A stretch of 64,000 nt of DNA from the NCBI RefSeq assembly GCF_921293095.1, contig NW_025791702.1:19165-83164 (forward strand). The letters are read 5' to 3'. The notes below the pieces were generated by a model. It was not told the origin of the DNA. It made no database searches and saw only the letters and a list, made by a program, of their open reading frames with translations. The stretch is from Ischnura elegans. Its lineage: Eukaryota; Arthropoda; Insecta; Odonata; Coenagrionidae. Position 1 is the first letter of the stretch, and each line of letters begins with the position of its first letter. Made by a program: the position numbers and the translations under genes. Positions 34,284 to 49,376 of the stretch are shown here, one piece after another.

Positions 34284-36712
34284 GCGTGCTTCTCCGCTTC
34301 TCAAACACAAGTTTGAAAGTTCGATTCCCCCGAGGGAGAGCGCACCCCGGCTATTGTTTACGACCGAGGTCAACAATGCCAATGCATCCGCTGTCGAGTC
34401 CTCGGATCTTGACTGTCTCGAACGATTACTATTAATGACAGCAATGGCACATAGCCTTTTCGTCCGAAGACGCAAAGCTTGCGTCCGTTTCGCACGTAAA
34501 ATCACTTATAAATTCAATCCATGAACACATCATTGTAAACCTGCACATTTCTCTCATTTCTCATCGTTGGTGAATGTTAATTTTGACTGAAGGAAATTAA
34601 ATCCGGGCAATGCTATTAACTGCCGACCACCGAGCGTCGCTCGGCGTATTGCATTTCATTTTCGCGTTCATAACTAGCGGACCACTTCGACTCCCATACG
34701 AATTGAGTTCCTGCAAGTCTCGACACGCACACTGACTAGGCAGCCGGTATCGGGGGTGTCGAGCCTGGAGAAAAGCAAAACAAAATGCTGTCGTCCGAAC
34801 TTGCGTGTCATGCGATGGATAAAATTGTGCTCCCGGAACATGAAGGACGCAATTTCTTTCTTTCATTATGTCTCGTTTACGTTGTAATGGCACGCTTGCA
34901 ATCGGTTAAACGGACAAAGCTTGCAGATGCATTCGAGAAATATATTAATCGCGGAGTTGTTTCGTGAACGATTCATTACATCAATTCAATTACAGATTTA
35001 TTGTAACAGTTACTCATCAAACGCACGACGTCCTATCAAAGACAATGAAACGCAAACGTACGATACTTACTATCGATACTAAATTCGCAACAATAAGAAT
35101 TTTTCAATGCAAGCAATTAGTAGTGGAACACTTCCCACACGCAAATCGGTGCAACAACTTCAGCGTTCGTACTTGTCGAAACAATTGAAAACAACAGCAA
35201 TGAAACCAGCAAACACCCGGTTGCTAAGGATAATTAGCACGTCAACAATCACATTTCTCATTCCCTTTCCCAGGAAAGACCAGCGATAAAAAAGTTTGAT
35301 GTAATGAAATCGAGTAATTATCACCCATGGCGAAAGCTATTTCAGTTTCGAGCCCCTACGGTTACCTCGTAACAATCAGTAACGCATTGCAAGAGCACAG
35401 TTTACATTTTTTCCCGAAAATCATAACACATGCGGTGTGCGAAAATGTGTGTGGAGGACTTAAAATAGTCTTCGACGCTTTGCATAATGCGTTCACACAT
35501 TTCCGATAACCAACGCTGGACATAATTTTGCAAAATCACAAATAAACTTGCGTATGAGTGCCGCTACTTACAACATTTCACGGTTTCCATTCAATCATAT
35601 GACAATGGCGTTTTGCTGGTCTCCAATTTCACGAGTCTGAGGAAACGTTTGTGATTTTACGTTTTACAATTAATTCCTTTTCTATATCCGATAAAATTCT
35701 TTCGGCCTCCGTGATGCTAACACTACGCTTTTCAAGTCACAAGTCAACTTAACACAGCATTACCATGGAATGTTATCGTTGCCCTAATTAATTATGAAGT
35801 TTCGCTGCCAAGAAGTTATGAAATATCACACAAGGAATTATATTCGGACGAAAGGAAATTTAACAATAATCAACGCCGTCTGACAGTGGAAATGCGATGT
35901 GCACTTTTTAACATCGCTAACTGCTTTCACAACAGCGGTCCAAATACATAGCATTACACTTATTATTAATCCGGATCTGCCAATGTACATGACTTCACAT
36001 ATGCAGAGTAAACAACCACGATGTAACACCGTTAACACTTCAATTAAACTTTACCGTAGTTAATTTTGTGACACCAAACAATCAGTTGCTAAGGGAAACA
36101 TTCGCGAAAAATATTCTTCCTTCAACTCTTTCGTCAACATTTTTAACAACGCACTTTGCCTAAGATACATAGTGCAAGGGGAAACCATCAACGTCTTAGC
36201 ACATTCAATGGCAAACACTTTTAAATTATGCCACGATTCACTCAACTTGTTACAATTAAGGACGCCACGACTAATTTCTGTTTTCTTACGATGCACAATT
36301 ACACCCTGGGATCAATCAACCGTCAAACAGTGTATTAATCACATCACAGTTTACTTTTCTACGCAAAAGAGAAAGCCAAGGAATAACACAGACAACGAAT
36401 ATGAATGTGAAGAGTGTGAAAATAAGTAATAGCGTACTTACTCGGCTCTTCGGCTGTGGATCACAATCGCCATCGCTGTTGTCAACACACTTATTGCCGT
36501 ACATTTCAATAACTTTTCCTATGCATCCAGCGACACAGACACTTTCACTCCTTTCCTCACGTTTGCTGATCGTCACGAAGAACACTACAGAACCGGCGTT
36601 ATGTCAGTTACCGCTGTTAACATGCAACAATTATCACTGACATTAATTACTCGCGACGTCTTCTCACGACAGCTGCCGCAGCAAGAGCGATCGAGGAGTA
36701 ATACAGAATCCG

Positions 36713-36727
36713 CCGCTAGATGGTGCG
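36713..36727 (+). promoter_or_regulatory. CTCF-like motif, unit 3 X1
   Basis: CCGCTAGATGGTGCG. Confidence 0.5.
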
Positions 36728-37567
36728 GGGGGAACCTCCAGCAGTCCACTAAGCGCATCTCAGTTGGGAATTTGGAATCGCCCGTGGGAAAGCAATTGGG
36801 ATAATTATTCGCAACGCAGCGGCAATATGAGAATCCTTGCCATACCTAATGAACCATCGATTGTCAATTGTCGTGAACTATTAATGTTCTCGACAACAAA
36901 GGCAAACCGAACGACCAAATCCTCGCCTTAAATTCGCAAATAATATCGTTAATTAAGCCATGATTCAAGCACAATGTAGTGAACATTTGCATAATTGGAA
37001 TATAGAGTACTCTTGTAGCTCAAAATATCAACCAAAACGTACCTCATTATGCAGTCTTACGTGGATTTCGACGATTTCCTAGGGATTTTAAACCAATATT
37101 TCAAGTACGGATGCCACTGATATTCGTTTGGCGAAGGAAATGTTGTAGCAAAGCAATTACTGAAAGGGGCAGTACAATCTGGGAAATGTTTGTGAGTTTG
37201 CCTTTGACGTTTCAAAATTAATTCCTCTTTTACGTCCGATAACATACCTTGGGCTTCGTTATGCTAACACTTCCCTTCTAAATTCACATGTTAAGTTATC
37301 ACAGCTTACCATGAAACGTTGTCCCTGCCCTAATTATTTACGTTATTCCGCTGCCAACAAAAAATGAAATAGCACAAAAGGAATTACATTCCCACGAAAG
37401 GAACGTTAAGAATAACCAACGACGCCTGACGAAGAACACTATAGAACCGGCGTTATGTCAGTAACCGCTGATAAACATGCAATAATTATAACTGATAATA
37501 ATTATTCGCGTCGTCTTCTCACGACGGCTACCGCTGCAAGAGTGATCGAGTAGTTATTCGGATTCCG

Positions 37568-37582
37568 CCGATAGATGGCGCG
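37568..37582 (+). promoter_or_regulatory. CTCF-like motif, unit 3 X2
   Basis: CCGATAGATGGCGCG. Confidence 0.5.
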
Positions 37583-40039
37583 GGGGAGCCTTTTCGCAGT
37601 CGCTCGCCGTGGACGTCCACAGCGGAATTTGAAATATCGAGCTAAGAGAAGATGGAATGATGCAAACAGTGCTTTAGATGGCAATATGTTACGAGGAGGT
37701 ATGAAGTGCAGGACATGATGGGTTACGAGTGGCAGCTTCTACATGAGATACAGAGGAGATTGAAGGTATTGATGGAACGAGCGATAAGAGAAGATAAGAT
37801 GATGAAAACAGTGCCATTGATGGCAATATATTACGAGGAGATTCTATCGTTCTCACGTTACTTCACTTACTTAAACTCACGTTAAACTTGTAATTTCATT
37901 ATTTTCAAACAGAGCATCATTTTTCTGAGAGGATAATCTTTAATATCAACACTGAAATGACGGTTTCATTATCCTTTCGATTTCAGTAGTTTTCATGGGG
38001 CTGCTGTGGCCTGTAAGTTGACAAATACCAATCAAATATTATACACTTCATCCAAATAACGCCTTCCCGCATTTAAGATAATCTACGCCAAACATAATTT
38101 TGCAAAATCACACATGAATTGCGGCGGCAGAGGGGAAGAGAAAAATGCCTCCCAGGAATGTCACCTCACCTCCAGGCCTTCCGCCCCTCTTCCTCCCCCC
38201 CTCCGCCCTTCCCCGCCCGGCCGAGGACGACAGCATCCCACGGTCCCAGGAGCCTGGAATTTCCAAAAATTCTGTAGCCATACCGGCAAAAAGTCGTCCC
38301 CTCCCCCATTCACTCTCACCGAGTGATGTCAGCCTCCAACCACATATCGTTTGCAAAAAATTTCGACGACCTTAATCCAAACAACCGCTCCTCGCATACC
38401 GAATTCACATTTGAGGCATTACGGCCGGTATTCTCCTCTCCCAAAATCACTCGGACATGTATTTTTCACGCCAACCGCAACCCGCCGGAGGCGACTTTTA
38501 CGTCTTCAGCGGTCACCTTATGAAGGTATTTATATCTCCCCTTCTAAATCTCCTGAAATAATTTTTTTTCACACCATTTCCCGACGCAATTACCTTTCGA
38601 GCACCTTCCCCGAACGAACGACACCGGTTTCAGATTTTTACCTGCTCGGGAAGTACCCCAAACGCAGTACTGTACTTCGAACATCGAGTCATCCAAAAAA
38701 TCGAGTTAGTTCACAACAGCGGCGCACTCGGTTTTTTTACTCGACGGAAGACAAGTGCGCAAATTTTACTCCTTCCGAATTTCGACCCCATTTTCACAAA
38801 ACCTTTAGTTAAATGCCTTAGGAACACGACCCCGTTGGTATTTTTCAAATATCTGCAAAACTCTGGCCACGGTGAATTTTTTAAACATTACCCACCCCAC
38901 TTTTCTTTGGGACACTTGGAAACGTCACTTTCCATTTTTTTCCCTCCTACTAGGCCGATTTTCGTCCAGTATCTTTTAAATTCGCAATTTGCATTACTAA
39001 ACGCTCATGTCCTATGAATTTCGACACCCCAGCACGCATCCTTCCTATTTTTAAAAATTATTAAAAGGTCGTTGGAACCACCATTTCGCGTATATTCACG
39101 CGCCTTTCATTTATAAATCATTAAGTATGGCAAAAGTCTCCGTTTTTCTTTCGGATTCCGAAAGAGCACCACATAACACGTATTGAGGATGAATTTCAAG
39201 CATCCAGCACGTACTAAAGTGGTCGGAAAAATTTTTCAAATGTCACCGTTACAACTCTTTCACGTCCACGACTCAACTACAAAGTTTTACACGGATTTCC
39301 CGAATAACATGGTATTTAAAAATCCGAATTGCTGTGCATCTTGTTCAAGAATGTGTGTTGATGTGAAATAACACGTAAAACATTGCTTGGTGGCCACTTT
39401 GTGTTAAATAAACGGCTTTTTCCGTCATCTCGACTGCTCGGCGTGGCATTTCGGAGTAAACTTAGGACAGGAATTTAGTGTACATTGTGGGATTAAAAAT
39501 CTGAAACCAAGTGATTGTCGTACACACACGTTGTATGGTGTTGACAAAGATAAGAATTACATTTCTGTCTCGACGGTATAGCATATTATCGCCTTAGAGT
39601 TTGAAGTTAGGAGAAGGCAACCAGTACTGCATTATAATTTTTTTTCCAAAATCGGTACGGTGCGGCGTGGGTTTCTGGACTACGAAATACGTTACATGCT
39701 GTAAGTTTTATGGTGAACATCAGAGATGAGAGAATAGGAAAGAGAGCAATCCGAAAACTTTGATAAATTTAGTCATAACTCCATAATTCTAACATAATTT
39801 GTTTTTCGTGCACTGCATCGGAAACCATTCTTGCTATTGTGTTACTTCAGCATGTTAATTAGGAATGGTCTGCAAGGGAGATGCAGAAAAAGCGAGAATG
39901 TTATTGATATTCTCCCCTTCTTCGGTTACTAGTGAATGACTGAGTCTCGTATTAATATACCATAAATTAACTAATAACTAGCTGGTCGCCTATTTCGCAC
40001 TTGGCTGCGAACTGTCCGAGTATGGTTCCGCCGCCGCCG

Positions 40040-40054
40040 CCGCTAGATGGTGCG
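40040..40054 (+). promoter_or_regulatory. CTCF-like motif, unit 3 left R
   Basis: CCGCTAGATGGTGCG. Confidence 0.5.
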
Positions 40055-41373
40055 GCGTGCTTCTCCCGGCGATTCACAGACTCTTTCTCTGCGCACATCG
40101 GCCGACGGAAAGGCGGCTACTGAAATAAGAAACATTCCTTCGGGTAACCGCGCGGGTGAGAAAATCACAGAGCGCCTATTTTCCCCTTCATTAAATCACG
40201 GGAATGAAAGAAAATTCTAAAATGTGATGCATCATTCCCAATGCAGTCCCCCGTGACTTCGAAATAAATTTTTAGCCGTGGTGGACACGGATTATCGTAA
40301 ACACCTTTAACTGTTTGTCACCGTTCCTTCCCACTCTGAAAATGTTTCGTGCCCGAGTTGCTGCCCGCAGTTGTCCACGATTCAATTTTACATTTTCCCT
40401 AACGGTACCGTAAGTTCTTACTACATTTTTGCATGCCACGGTGAATGACAATCGTTCTCCAGTCTCCTCGCCATCGGAGTGAAGCGGAAATTACATCCTT
40501 TCGCGAGCGATCGAAGAATTTCCTTATCCGAATTAATTATTCCTCGTGAGTAGTCAGGTCTACTTTCCTTCCTCGATTGCACCCTACATGCGTCAAATAT
40601 CCTTCCTCTTCTCAATAAGTAATATCGTCACTGTCTGCCAGTGTCAACGACTTATCCTTAAACCGAACTCCCATAGTTGTACATATTCGCAGTACACGAG
40701 AAAAGTTCGCAGAGTTTCGGAGTATAGCCGTACATTTAGTCAGTAAAGGGAGAGAACCGATTAATTAATATCTTACGAATAGGCAATCCACATTTCTCTA
40801 CATTCTATTAAAACGCACGGAACGACTTAATCCGTAGCAATAAATTTCCGTGCCTTCTGCCTTGAGTATATGTTAACGAACACACTCGTCTCTTCCACAA
40901 TGATTTTCAAAGCATAACTCAACTATTTGGTAAGCTTTTCGTGACATTTAACTGTTTCGCTTGAGCGCTGAACAATATAGTTACCCTTAGTAACGAAGTT
41001 ATTTGGTTTCCTGTTGGCTGTTTGCTACACCTAAACATTTCAATGCAAGACGTAACGCGAGTACAGCAAATAATGGAAACTTTGCATCGCTAATTCTTTC
41101 AACGTTACGTGCGACGTAACATAGCAACCGACGGTGGAAAATCATGGAATTCGCTTATCAAAAATGCCACTTCTTGCACCTCCTGCTAATTTTTATTGAT
41201 AGGGAAATGTTATCTGCTTAATATAAATTGCCTCCCGAAGACATATAAGACACGGGAGAAAAAAATCGATGAAAGCCATCGAACACCGGATTCGCACTCC
41301 AGAATAAAGGTTGATTATTTGCAGTAATAAAATATTACGGCGTTGGTGCTACCGACATCTTTATCATCCGATT

Positions 41374-41658
41374 TGGACTAGTTGTTAGAGTACGTTGCTA
41401 CCACGCGCGCGGGGCCCACGTTCGATGCTTCAGGCACGCAATTTTTTTCACAATATTTTGTATTTCTTTCGCTGCGGCTCACGTTAAACTTTTAATTTCA
41501 TTATTTCCAAACAGAACATAATTTTTTACGAGAGCAAAATCTTTAATATCAACAAATGTAGTTTCATCATCCTTTCGATTTTATTAGTTTTCATGGGGCT
41601 GCTGTGGCCTGTAAGTTGACAAATAGCAATCCAATTTCATACGCTTTATCCAAATCGT
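41374..41658 (+). mobile_element. tRNA-headed SINE-like element, unit 3
   Basis: Head and body as in unit 1; A-box-like and B-box-like words unchanged. Confidence 0.5.
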
Positions 41659-41986
41659 TTGCTGATTTCTACCGAATATTTTGATGTCCCTCGTGAACCG
41701 AAAACTTTGATAAATTTAGTCATAACTCCATAATTCTAACATAATTTTTTTTTCGTGCACTGCATCGGAAACCATTCTTGCTATTGTGTTACTTCAGCAT
41801 GTTAATTAGGAAAGGTCTGCAAGGGAGATGCAGAAAAAGAAGGATTGTTATTGATATTCTCCCCTTCTTCGGTTACTAGTGAATGACTAAGTCTCGTATT
41901 AATATACCATAAATTAACTAATAACTAGCTGGTCGCCTATTTCGCACTTGGCTGCGAACTGTCCGAGTATGGTTCCGCCGCCGCCG

Positions 41987-42001
41987 CCGCTAGATGGTGC
42001 G
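41987..42001 (+). promoter_or_regulatory. CTCF-like motif at unit 3/4 junction
   Basis: CCGCTAGATGGTGCG, 18 bases before unit 4. Confidence 0.5.
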
Positions 42002-44430
42002 GCGTGCTTCTCCGCTTCTCAAACACAAGTTTGAAAGTTCGATTCCCCCGAGGGAGAGCGCACCCCGGCTATTGTTTACGACCGAGGTCAACAATGCCAA
42101 TGCATCCGCTGTCGAGTCCTCGGATCTTGACTGTCTCGAACGATTACTATTAATGACAGCAATGGCACATAGCCTTTTCGTCCGAAGACGCAAAGCTTGC
42201 GTCCGTTTCGCACGTAAAATCACTTATAAATTCAATCCATGAACACATCATTGTAAACCTGCACATTTCTCTCATTTCTCATCGTTGGTGAATGTTAATT
42301 TTGACTGAAGGAAATTAAATCCGGGCAATGCTATTAACTGCCGACCACCGAGCGTCGCTCGGCGTATTGCATTTCATTTTCGCGTTCATAACTAGCGGAC
42401 CACTTCGACTCCCATACGAATTGAGTTCCTGCAAGTCTCGACACGCACACTGACTAGGCAGCCGGTATCGGGGGTGTCGAGCCTGGAGAAAAGCAAAACA
42501 AAATGCTGTCGTCCGAACTTGCGTGTCATGCGATGGATAAAATTGTGCTCCCGGAACATGAAGGACGCAATTTCTTTCTTTCATTATGTCTCGTTTACGT
42601 TGTAATGGCACGCTTGCAATCGGTTAAACGGACAAAGCTTGCAGATGCATTCGAGAAATATATTAATCGCGGAGTTGTTTCGTGAACGATTCATTACATC
42701 AATTCAATTACAGATTTATTGTAACAGTTACTCATCAAACGCACGACGTCCTATCAAAGACAATGAAACGCAAACGTACGATACTTACTATCGATACTAA
42801 ATTCGCAACAATAAGAATTTTTCAATGCAAGCAATTAGTAGTGGAACACTTCCCACACGCAAATCGGTGCAACAACTTCAGCGTTCGTACTTGTCGAAAC
42901 AATTGAAAACAACAGCAATGAAACCAGCAAACACCCGGTTGCTAAGGATAATTAGCACGTCAACAATCACATTTCTCATTCCCTTTCCCAGGAAAGACCA
43001 GCGATAAAAAAGTTTGATGTAATGAAATCGAGTAATTATCACCCATGGCGAAAGCTATTTCAGTTTCGAGCCCCTACGGTTACCTCGTAACAATCAGTAA
43101 CGCATTGCAAGAGCACAGTTTACATTTTTTCCCGAAAATCATAACACATGCGGTGTGCGAAAATGTGTGTGGAGGACTTAAAATAGTCTTCGACGCTTTG
43201 CATAATGCGTTCACACATTTCCGATAACCAACGCTGGACATAATTTTGCAAAATCACAAATAAACTTGCGTATGAGTGCCGCTACTTACAACATTTCACG
43301 GTTTCCATTCAATCATATGACAATGGCGTTTTGCTGGTCTCCAATTTCACGAGTCTGAGGAAACGTTTGTGATTTTACGTTTTACAATTAATTCCTTTTC
43401 TATATCCGATAAAATTCTTTCGGCCTCCGTGATGCTAACACTACGCTTTTCAAGTCACAAGTCAACTTAACACAGCATTACCATGGAATGTTATCGTTGC
43501 CCTAATTAATTATGAAGTTTCGCTGCCAAGAAGTTATGAAATATCACACAAGGAATTATATTCGGACGAAAGGAAATTTAACAATAATCAACGCCGTCTG
43601 ACAGTGGAAATGCGATGTGCACTTTTTAACATCGCTAACTGCTTTCACAACAGCGGTCCAAATACATAGCATTACACTTATTATTAATCCGGATCTGCCA
43701 ATGTACATGACTTCACATATGCAGAGTAAACAACCACGATGTAACACCGTTAACACTTCAATTAAACTTTACCGTAGTTAATTTTGTGACACCAAACAAT
43801 CAGTTGCTAAGGGAAACATTCGCGAAAAATATTCTTCCTTCAACTCTTTCGTCAACATTTTTAACAACGCACTTTGCCTAAGATACATAGTGCAAGGGGA
43901 AACCATCAACGTCTTAGCACATTCAATGGCAAACACTTTTAAATTATGCCACGATTCACTCAACTTGTTACAATTAAGGACGCCACGACTAATTTCTGTT
44001 TTCTTACGATGCACAATTACACCCTGGGATCAATCAACCGTCAAACAGTGTATTAATCACATCACAGTTTACTTTTCTACGCAAAAGAGAAAGCCAAGGA
44101 ATAACACAGACAACGAATATGAATGTGAAGAGTGTGAAAATAAGTAATAGCGTACTTACTCGGCTCTTCGGCTGTGGATCACAATCGCCATCGCTGTTGT
44201 CAACACACTTATTGCCGTACATTTCAATAACTTTTCCTATGCATCCAGCGACACAGACACTTTCACTCCTTTCCTCACGTTTGCTGATCGTCACGAAGAA
44301 CACTACAGAACCGGCGTTATGTCAGTTACCGCTGTTAACATGCAACAATTATCACTGACATTAATTACTCGCGACGTCTTCTCACGACAGCTGCCGCAGC
44401 AAGAGCGATCGAGGAGTAATACAGAATCCG

Positions 44431-44445
44431 CCGCTAGATGGTGCG
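44431..44445 (+). promoter_or_regulatory. CTCF-like motif, unit 4 X1
   Basis: CCGCTAGATGGTGCG. Confidence 0.5.
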
Positions 44446-45285
44446 GGGGGAACCTCCAGCAGTCCACTAAGCGCATCTCAGTTGGGAATTTGGAATCGCC
44501 CGTGGGAAAGCAATTGGGATAATTATTCGCAACGCAGCGGCAATATGAGAATCCTTGCCATACCTAATGAACCATCGATTGTCAATTGTCGTGAACTATT
44601 AATGTTCTCGACAACAAAGGCAAACCGAACGACCAAATCCTCGCCTTAAATTCGCAAATAATATCGTTAATTAAGCCATGATTCAAGCACAATGTAGTGA
44701 ACATTTGCATAATTGGAATATAGAGTACTCTTGTAGCTCAAAATATCAACCAAAACGTACCTCATTATGCAGTCTTACGTGGATTTCGACGATTTCCTAG
44801 GGATTTTAAACCAATATTTCAAGTACGGATGCCACTGATATTCGTTTGGCGAAGGAAATGTTGTAGCAAAGCAATTACTGAAAGGGGCAGTACAATCTGG
44901 GAAATGTTTGTGAGTTTGCCTTTGACGTTTCAAAATTAATTCCTCTTTTACGTCCGATAACATACCTTGGGCTTCGTTATGCTAACACTTCCCTTCTAAA
45001 TTCACATGTTAAGTTATCACAGCTTACCATGAAACGTTGTCCCTGCCCTAATTATTTACGTTATTCCGCTGCCAACAAAAAATGAAATAGCACAAAAGGA
45101 ATTACATTCCCACGAAAGGAACGTTAAGAATAACCAACGACGCCTGACGAAGAACACTATAGAACCGGCGTTATGTCAGTAACCGCTGATAAACATGCAA
45201 TAATTATAACTGATATTAATTATTCGCGTCGTCTTCTCACGACGGCTACCGCTGCAAGAGTGATCGAGTAGTTATTCGGATTCCG

Positions 45286-45300
45286 CCGATAGATGGCGCG
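45286..45300 (+). promoter_or_regulatory. CTCF-like motif, unit 4 X2
   Basis: CCGATAGATGGCGCG. Confidence 0.5.
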
Positions 45301-47757
45301 GGGGAGCCTTTTCGCAGTCGCTCGCCGTGGACGTCCACAGCGGAATTTGAAATATCGAGCTAAGAGAAGATGGAATGATGCAAACAGTGCTTTAGATGGC
45401 AATATGTTACGAGGAGGTATGAAGTGCAGGACATGATGGGTTACGAGTGGCAGCTTCTACATGAGATACAGAGGAGATTGAAGGTATTGATGGAACGAGC
45501 GATAAGAGAAGATAAGATGATGAAAACAGTGCCATTGATGGCAATATATTACGAGGAGATTCTATCGTTCTCACGTTACTTCACTTACTTAAACTCACGT
45601 TAAACTTGTAATTTCATTATTTTCAAACAGAGCATCATTTTTCTGAGAGGATAATCTTTAATATCAACACTGAAATGACGGTTTCATTATCCTTTCGATT
45701 TCAGTAGTTTTCATGGGGCTGCTGTGGCCTGTAAGTTGACAAATACCAATCAAATATTATACACTTCATCCAAATAACGCCTTCCCGCATTTAAGATAAT
45801 CTACGCCAAACATAATTTTGCAAAATCACACATGAATTGCGGCGGCAGAGGGGAAGAGAAAAATGCCTCCCAGGAATGTCACCTCACCTCCAGGCCTTCC
45901 GCCCCTCTTCCTCCCCCCCTCCGCCCTTCCCCGCCCGGCCGAGGACGACAGCATCCCACGGTCCCAGGAGCCTGGAATTTCCAAAAATTCTGTAGCCATA
46001 CCGGCAAAAAGTCGTCCCCTCCCCCATTCACTCTCACCGAGTGATGTCAGCCTCCAACCACATATCGTTTACAAAAAATTTCGACGACCTTAATCCAAAC
46101 AACCGCTCCTCGCATACCGAATTCACATTTGAGGCATTACGGCCGGTATTCTCCTCTCCCAAAATCACTCGGACATGTATTTTTCACGCCAACCGCAACC
46201 CGCCGGAGGCGACTTTTACGTCTTCAGCGGTCACCTTATGAAGGTATTTATATCTCCCCTTCTAAATCTCCTGAAATAATTTTTTTTCACACCATTTCCC
46301 GACGCAATTACCTTTCGAGCACCTTCCCCGAACGAACGACACCGGTTTCAGATTTTTACCTGCTCGGGAAGTACCCCAAACGCAGTACTGTACTTCGAAC
46401 ATCGAGTCATCCAAAAAATCGAGTTAGTTCACAACAGCGGCGCACTCGGTTTTTTTACTCGACGGAAGACAAGTGCGCAAATTTTACTCCTTCCGAATTT
46501 CGACCCCATTTTCACAAAACCTTTAGTTAAATGCCTTAGGAACACGACCCCGTTGGTATTTTTCAAATATCTGCAAAACTCTGGCCACGGTGAATTTTTT
46601 AAACATTACCCACCCCACTTTTCTTTGGGACACTTGGAAACGTCACTTTCCATTTTTTTTCCCTCCTACTAGGCCGATTTTCGTCCAGTATCTTTTAAAT
46701 TCGCAATTTGCATTACTAAACGCTCATGTCCTATGAATTTCGACACCCCAGCACGCATCCTTCCTATTTTTAAAAATTATTAAAAGGTCGTTGGAACCAC
46801 CATTTCGCGTATATTCACGCGCCTTTCATTTATAAATCATTAAGTATGGCAAAAGTCTCCGTTTTTCTTTCGGATTCCGAAAGAGCACCACATAACACGT
46901 ATTGAGGATGAATTTCAAGCATCCAGCACGTACTAAAGTGGTCGGAAAAATTTTTCAAATGTCACCGTTACAACTCTTTCACGTCCACGACTCAACTACA
47001 AAGTTTTACACGGATTTCCCGAATAACATGGTATTTAAAAATCCGAATTGCTGTGCATCTTGTTCAAGAATGTGTGTTGATGTGAAATAACACGTAAAAC
47101 ATTGCTTGGTGGCCACTTTGTGTTAAATAAACGGCTTTTTCCGTCATCTCGACTGCTCGGCGTGGCATTTCGGAGTAAACTTAGGACAGGAATTTAGTGT
47201 ACATTGTGGGATTAAAAATCTGAAACCAAGTGATTGTCGTACACACACGTTGTATGGTGTTGACAAAGATAAGAATTACATTTCTGTCTCGACGGTATAG
47301 CATATTATCGCCTTAGAGTTTGAAGTTAGGAGAAGGCAACCAGTACTGCATTATAATTTTTTTTCCAAAATCGGTACGGTGCGGCGTGGGTTTCTGGACT
47401 ACGAAATACGTTACATGCTGTAAGTTTTATGGTGAACATCAGAGATGAGAGAATAGGAAAGAGAGCAATCCGAAAACTTTGATAAATTTAGTCATAACTC
47501 CATAATTCTAACATAATTTTTTTTCGTGCACTGCATCGGAAACCATTCTTGCTATTGTGTTACTTCAGCATGTTAATTAGGAATGGTCTGCAAGGGAGAT
47601 GCAGAAAAAGCGAGAATGTTATTGATATTCTCCCCTTCTTCGGTTACTAGTGAATGACTGAGTCTCGTATTAATATACCATAAATTAACTAATAACTAGC
47701 TGGTCGCCTATTTCGCACTTGGCTGCGAACTGTCCGAGTATGGTTCCGCCGCCGCCG

Positions 47758-47772
47758 CCGCTAGATGGTGCG
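47758..47772 (+). promoter_or_regulatory. CTCF-like motif, unit 4 left R
   Basis: CCGCTAGATGGTGCG. Confidence 0.5.
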
Positions 47773-49091
47773 GCGTGCTTCTCCCGGCGATTCACAGACT
47801 CTTTCTCTGCGCACATCGGCCGACGGAAAGGCGGCTACTGAAATAAGAAACATTCCTTCGGGTAACCGCGCGGGTGAGAAAATCACAGAGCGCCTATTTT
47901 CCCCTTCATTAAATCACGGGAATGAAAGAAAATTCTAAAATGTGATGCATCATTCCCAATGCAGTCCCCCGTGACTTCGAAATAAATTTTTAGCCGTGGT
48001 GGACACGGATTATCGTAAACACCTTTAACTGTTTGTCACCGTTCCTTCCCACTCTGAAAATGTTTCGTGCCCGAGTTGCTGCCCGCAGTTGTCCACGATT
48101 CAATTTTACATTTTCCCTAACGGTACCGTAAGTTCTTACTACATTTTTGCATGCCACGGCGAATGACAATCGTTCTCCAGTCTCTTTGCCATCGGAGTGA
48201 AGCGGAAATTACATCCTTTCGCGAGCGATCGAAGAATTTCCTTATCCGAATTAATTATTCCTCGTGAGTAGTCAGGTCTACCTTCCTTCCTCGATTGCAC
48301 CCTACATACGTCAAATATCCTTCCTCTTCTCAATGAGTAATATCGTCACTGTCTGCCAGTGTCAACGACTTATCCTTAAACCGAACTCCCATAGTTGTAC
48401 ATATTCGCAGTACACGAGAAAAGTTCGCAGAGTTTCGGAGTATAGCCGTACATTTAGTCAGTAAAGGGAGAGAACCGATTAATTAATATCTTACGAATAG
48501 GCAATCCACATTTCTCTACATTCTATTAAAACGCACGGAACGACTTAATCCGTAGCAATAAATTTCCGTGCCTTCTGCCTTGAGTATATGTTAATGAACA
48601 CACTCGTCTCTTCCACAATGATTTTCAAAGCATAACTCAATTATTTGGTAAGCTTTTCGTGACATTTAACTGTTTCGCTTGAGCGCTGAACAATATAGTT
48701 ACCCTTAGTAACGAAGTTATTTGGTTTCCTGTTGGCTGTTTGCTACACCTAAACATTTCGATGCAAGACGTAACGCGAGTACAGCAAATAATGGAAACTT
48801 TGCATCGCTAATTCTTTCAACGTTACGTGCGACGTAACATAGCAACCGACGGTGGAAAATCATGGAATTCGCTTATCTAAAATGCCACTTCTTGCACCTC
48901 CTGCTAATTTTTATTAATAGGGAAATGCTGTCTGCTTAATATAAATTGCCTCCCGAAGACATATAAGACACGGGAGAAAAAAATCGATGAAAGCCATCGA
49001 ACACCGGATTCGCACTCCAGAATAAAGGTTGATTATTTGCAGTAATAAAATATTACGGCGTTGGTGCTACCAACATCTTTATCATCCGATT

Positions 49092-49376
49092 TGGACTAGT
49101 TGTTAGAGTACGTTGCTACCACGCGCGCGGGGCCCACGTTCGATGCTTCAGGCACGCAATTTTTTTCACAATATTTTGTATTTCTTTCGCTGCGGCTCAC
49201 GTTAAACTTTTAATTTCATTATTTCCAAACAGAACATAATTTTTTCTGAGAGCAAAATCTTTAATATCAACAAATGTAGTTTCATCATCCTTTCGATTTT
49301 ATTAGTTTTCATGGGGCTGCTGTGGCCTGTAAGTTGACAAATAGCAATCCAATTTCATACACTTTATACAAATCGT
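49092..49376 (+). mobile_element. tRNA-headed SINE-like element, unit 4
   Basis: Head unchanged; body matches unit 1 more than units 2-3 at CTGAGAGC. Confidence 0.5.

Larger units (their letters stand above)
26584..34301. repeat. 7.7-kb tandem unit 2
   Basis: 7718 bp, same internal order as unit 1 with about 99 percent identity by eye. It shares derived variants with unit 3, for example TTTTTTACGAGAGC near 33805 against TTTTTTCTGAGAGC in units 1 and 4, and AAGAAGGATTG near 34118. It contains the small ORF at 29997-30167 and the long open frame ending at 31094. Confidence 0.97.
34302..42019. repeat. 7.7-kb tandem unit 3
   Basis: 7718 bp, most similar to unit 2. Differences include CATTACCCACCCCAC near 38888 (shared with unit 4) where units 1-2 have an uninterrupted C run, and TCAACTATTTGG near 40919 found only here. 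It contains the small ORF at 37715-37885 and the long open frame ending at 38812. Confidence 0.97.
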